From assembly GCA_021823365.1 (NCBI GenBank), contig JAKAOD010000113.1, positions 568 through 8,448 of the forward strand: DNA of 7,881 nucleotides, read 5' to 3'. The position numbers and the translations under genes were made by a program. A model generated the notes under the pieces. That model made no database searches, was not told the DNA's origin, and worked only from the letters and a program-made list of their open reading frames with translations. This DNA is from Actinomycetes bacterium. Its GTDB lineage: Bacteria; Actinomycetota; Acidimicrobiia; Acidimicrobiales; Bog-793. Of this stretch, positions 5,975 through 7,881 are shown piece by piece. Every line of letters begins with the position of its first letter. The stretch's first letter is position 1.

Positions 5975-7174
5975 ATGGCGGTCGTCGCGGACAGGGTGAG
6001 GGCAAGTGCGTCGCCAGCCTGGCGCGATGAGGGCGAGCTCGTCGCGGTCGCGTGCTCGCTCATGCGCGGCGGCACGAGCAAGGCGGTGTTCCTCGACGAG
6101 GCGGTCGTGCCCTCCGATCCCGACGAGCGGGCGCGGTTCCTCCTCGCGTTGATGGGCAGCCCCGATCCTCGCCAGATCGATGGTCTCGGCGGGGCGGACC
6201 TGCTCACGAGCAAGGTGGCGATGATCGGCCCGCCGAGCGTTCCCGGCGCCGACCTCGACTACACCTTCGCCCAGGTGAGCGTACGGGACGCTCGGGTGGA
6301 CTACGACATCAACTGCGGCAACATCTCGGCAGCGGTCGGTGTCTACGCGGTGGAGCACGGTCTTGTCGCCGCGCACGGCGAAATGGCGACCGTGCGAATC
6401 CACAACGTCAACACCCGGCGCGTCTTCTACGCGGAGGTGCCGGTGGCGGCCGGGCACGCGCGCGTCGAAGGGGCATTCCGGGACGACGGCGTGCCGGGCT
6501 CGGGCGCCGAGATCCTCCTCGACCTGCGCGAGACGATCGGCACGGTGACCGGCGACCTCTTGCCGACCGGGTCGGCCATCGACACCCTCGAGGTCCCCGG
6601 TCTCGGGCGCGTCGAGGTGTCGATCGTCGACATCGCCTACCTGTGCGTGGCCGTCCGCGCGAGCGCCCTCGGCATCGCCGAGGGTGACCTCCCGGTGCTG
6701 CCCGGCGACGACCTGCTCAGCGCCGTGGACCGGCTCCAGCGAGCGGCGGCGCGCCACCTCGATCTTGCCGAGGGGACGCTCGTGCCGGTGCCCATCCTCG
6801 TGAGCGAGCCCCACGACTACCGGACCCTGGTCGGGGAGGAGGAGGTCGCGGCGGGCGACCTCGACCTCGTCGCGGAGGTGATCGGCGGCCAGCCCCTCGC
6901 GCTTCACAAGGCGTTCCCCGGAGGTGCCGGCGTGACCCTCGCCGTCACGGCGCGCCTTTCCGGGAGCGTCGCTGCCGTGCCCGGGTATGGCGGGCCGGTG
7001 CGGATCGGGCACCCGAGCGGGTGCACCGTCGTCGACGTCGTGCTCGGCACGGGGCCGGACGGCAAGACGTCCGTCGAACGGGCGGCGTACAGCCGCACTG
7101 CGAGACGGCTATTGGACGGCACGGCGTACCTGAAGAGGGCAGCGTTGCGCCCAGTACCCGAGGGGATGACATGA
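5975..7174 (+). CDS. PrpF-family isomerase/tautomerase (methylaconitate isomerase or 4-oxalomesaconate tautomerase-like)
   Basis: Member of the PrpF/GalD family, a diaminopimelate-epimerase-like fold that shifts protons in unsaturated di- and tricarboxylates. It has 399 residues. The signature LMRGGTSK is at about residues 29-36, with DPRQIDGLGGADLLTSKVAM following. K80 (in TSKV) and C114 (in INCGN) are 34 apart and align with the Lys73/Cys107 pair reported for PrpF. A GHPSGCTVVDV block is near the C-terminus. Most family members start a few residues before the CxLMRGGTS motif; here about 20 extra residues precede it. ATG 5975 has little ribosome binding site (AGGA two bases away), so the true start could be the in-frame GTG at 5996. 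No acnD or prpC gene is nearby, so methylcitrate function is not supported. It overlaps the next gene as ATGA. Substrate unknown. Confidence 0.88.
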   Translation: MAVVADRVRASASPAWRDEGELVAVACSLMRGGTSKAVFLDEAVVPSDPDERARFLLALMGSPDPRQIDGLGGADLLTSKVAMIGPPSVPGADLDYTFAQVSVRDARVDYDINCGNISAAVGVYAVEHGLVAAHGEMATVRIHNVNTRRVFYAEVPVAAGHARVEGAFRDDGVPGSGAEILLDLRETIGTVTGDLLPTGSAIDTLEVPGLGRVEVSIVDIAYLCVAVRASALGIAEGDLPVLPGDDLLSAVDRLQRAAARHLDLAEGTLVPVPILVSEPHDYRTLVGEEEVAAGDLDLVAEVIGGQPLALHKAFPGGAGVTLAVTARLSGSVAAVPGYGGPVRIGHPSGCTVVDVVLGTGPDGKTSVERAAYSRTARRLLDGTAYLKRAALRPVPEGMT

Positions 7175-7881
7175 TCCTTCAACCTGAATTCGAGTCCTTG
7201 CCGCGTCCTCAGTTGCGGGCCCTGCAGTCGGAGCGACTCTCCGAGGTTGTCCGTTACGCCTTCGAGAGGGTCCCCTTCTACCGCGAACGCTTCGACGACC
7301 TGGGTCTCAAGCCTGATGAGGTCGCCGAGACGGGCGACCTCAGGCTCGTGCCCTTTACGCGCAAATCGGACCTGCGTGACCACTACCCCTTCGGCATGTT
7401 CGCGGTCCCCATGACCGAGGTGGTCCGCATCCACGCCTCGACGGGGACCACGGGCCAGCCGACCGTGGTCGGCTATACGCGCCATGACCTCGAGCTCTTT
7501 GCCACCGTCTGTGCCCGAACCCTCGCCGCGGCAGGGGCGAAGCCCGGGATGATCCTGCACAACGCCTACGGTTACGGGCTGTTCACCGGGGGTCTCGGCT
7601 TTCATCATGGGGGCGAGCGTCTTGGCCTCGCGGTCCTGCCGATCTCCGGCGGGGGGACGATGCGCCAGGTCGACCTGATGCTCGACTTCCGCCCTGAGGT
7701 CCTCGCGTGCACGCCGAGCTACGCGCTCACGCTCGCCGAAGAGCTGGCGCGCCGGGGCGTGTCGCCAGAGGACGTGCCCATCCGTTTCGCGGTCCTCGGA
7801 GCGGAACCGTGGACCGAGTCGATGCGGACCGAGATCGACCGGCTGCTCGGCGCTCGTTCGACGAACGTCTACGGTTTGTCG
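7171..7881 (+). CDS. Phenylacetate-CoA ligase-like adenylate-forming enzyme, 3'-partial
   Basis: AMP-forming acyl-CoA ligase of the PaaK type; only the first 237 codons are present and the frame is open to the window end (full family length is about 430). ATG 7171 overlaps the upstream stop as ATGA, with GAGGGG at 7160-7165 five bases before it. The start RYAFERVPFYRERFDDLGL is the family's N-terminal pattern. HASTGTTGQPTVVGYT, with STGTTGQP at 90-97, is the phosphate-binding loop. RFAVLGAEPW and YGLS (234-237, cut just before the expected Glu) are further conserved blocks. PaaK-type enzymes activate phenylacetate and related aryl acids, and some act on hydroxybenzoates or amino-aryl acids. 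It probably supplies an aryl-CoA to, or recovers an acid from, this pathway; the exact substrate is inference. The C-terminal domain is not visible. Confidence 0.92.
   Translation, partial: MILQPEFESLPRPQLRALQSERLSEVVRYAFERVPFYRERFDDLGLKPDEVAETGDLRLVPFTRKSDLRDHYPFGMFAVPMTEVVRIHASTGTTGQPTVVGYTRHDLELFATVCARTLAAAGAKPGMILHNAYGYGLFTGGLGFHHGGERLGLAVLPISGGGTMRQVDLMLDFRPEVLACTPSYALTLAEELARRGVSPEDVPIRFAVLGAEPWTESMRTEIDRLLGARSTNVYGLS

Overview
The window is a dense, one-directional block of nine genes on the + strand of a GC-rich genome. GC is roughly two thirds or more by eye, with third positions almost always G or C. Genes overlap or lie within 70 bases of each other, and there is no gene-free stretch above 300 bases. 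I see no promoter, terminator, RNA gene, mobile element or CRISPR array, so this is probably the interior of a longer operon that continues off both ends. Base composition and the gene set suggest an actinobacterium (Acidimicrobiia- or Thermoleophilia-like) or another GC-rich lineage such as Chloroflexota. That assignment is inference.

Layout: (1) 1-1481, the thiamine-diphosphate (beta) and gamma subunits of a 2-oxoacid:ferredoxin oxidoreductase; the alpha subunit is presumably upstream. (2) 1459-5970, a CoA-thioester module: class III CoA-transferase, enoyl-CoA hydratase, short-chain dehydrogenase, a DUF35 zinc-ribbon/OB-fold protein and an SCP-x-type thiolase. (3) 5975-7881, a PrpF-family isomerase/tautomerase, then the N-terminal half of a phenylacetate-CoA-ligase-like enzyme whose gene runs off the window.

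The middle module has the enzyme classes of a complete beta-oxidation turn except the acyl-CoA dehydrogenase: CoA activation by transfer, hydration, oxidation and thiolysis. The DUF35 plus thiolase pair recalls BbsA/BbsB of anaerobic toluene (benzylsuccinate) degradation, and the other three recall BbsE/F, BbsH and BbsC/D. With a ferredoxin-reducing 2-oxoacid oxidoreductase and an aryl-CoA-ligase-like gene alongside, the simplest reading is catabolism of an aromatic or branched dicarboxylic acid through CoA thioesters, with electrons passed to ferredoxin and NAD. The PrpF-like isomerase does not belong to the known bbs pathway and is the most unexpected member. The substrate cannot be read from the sequence.
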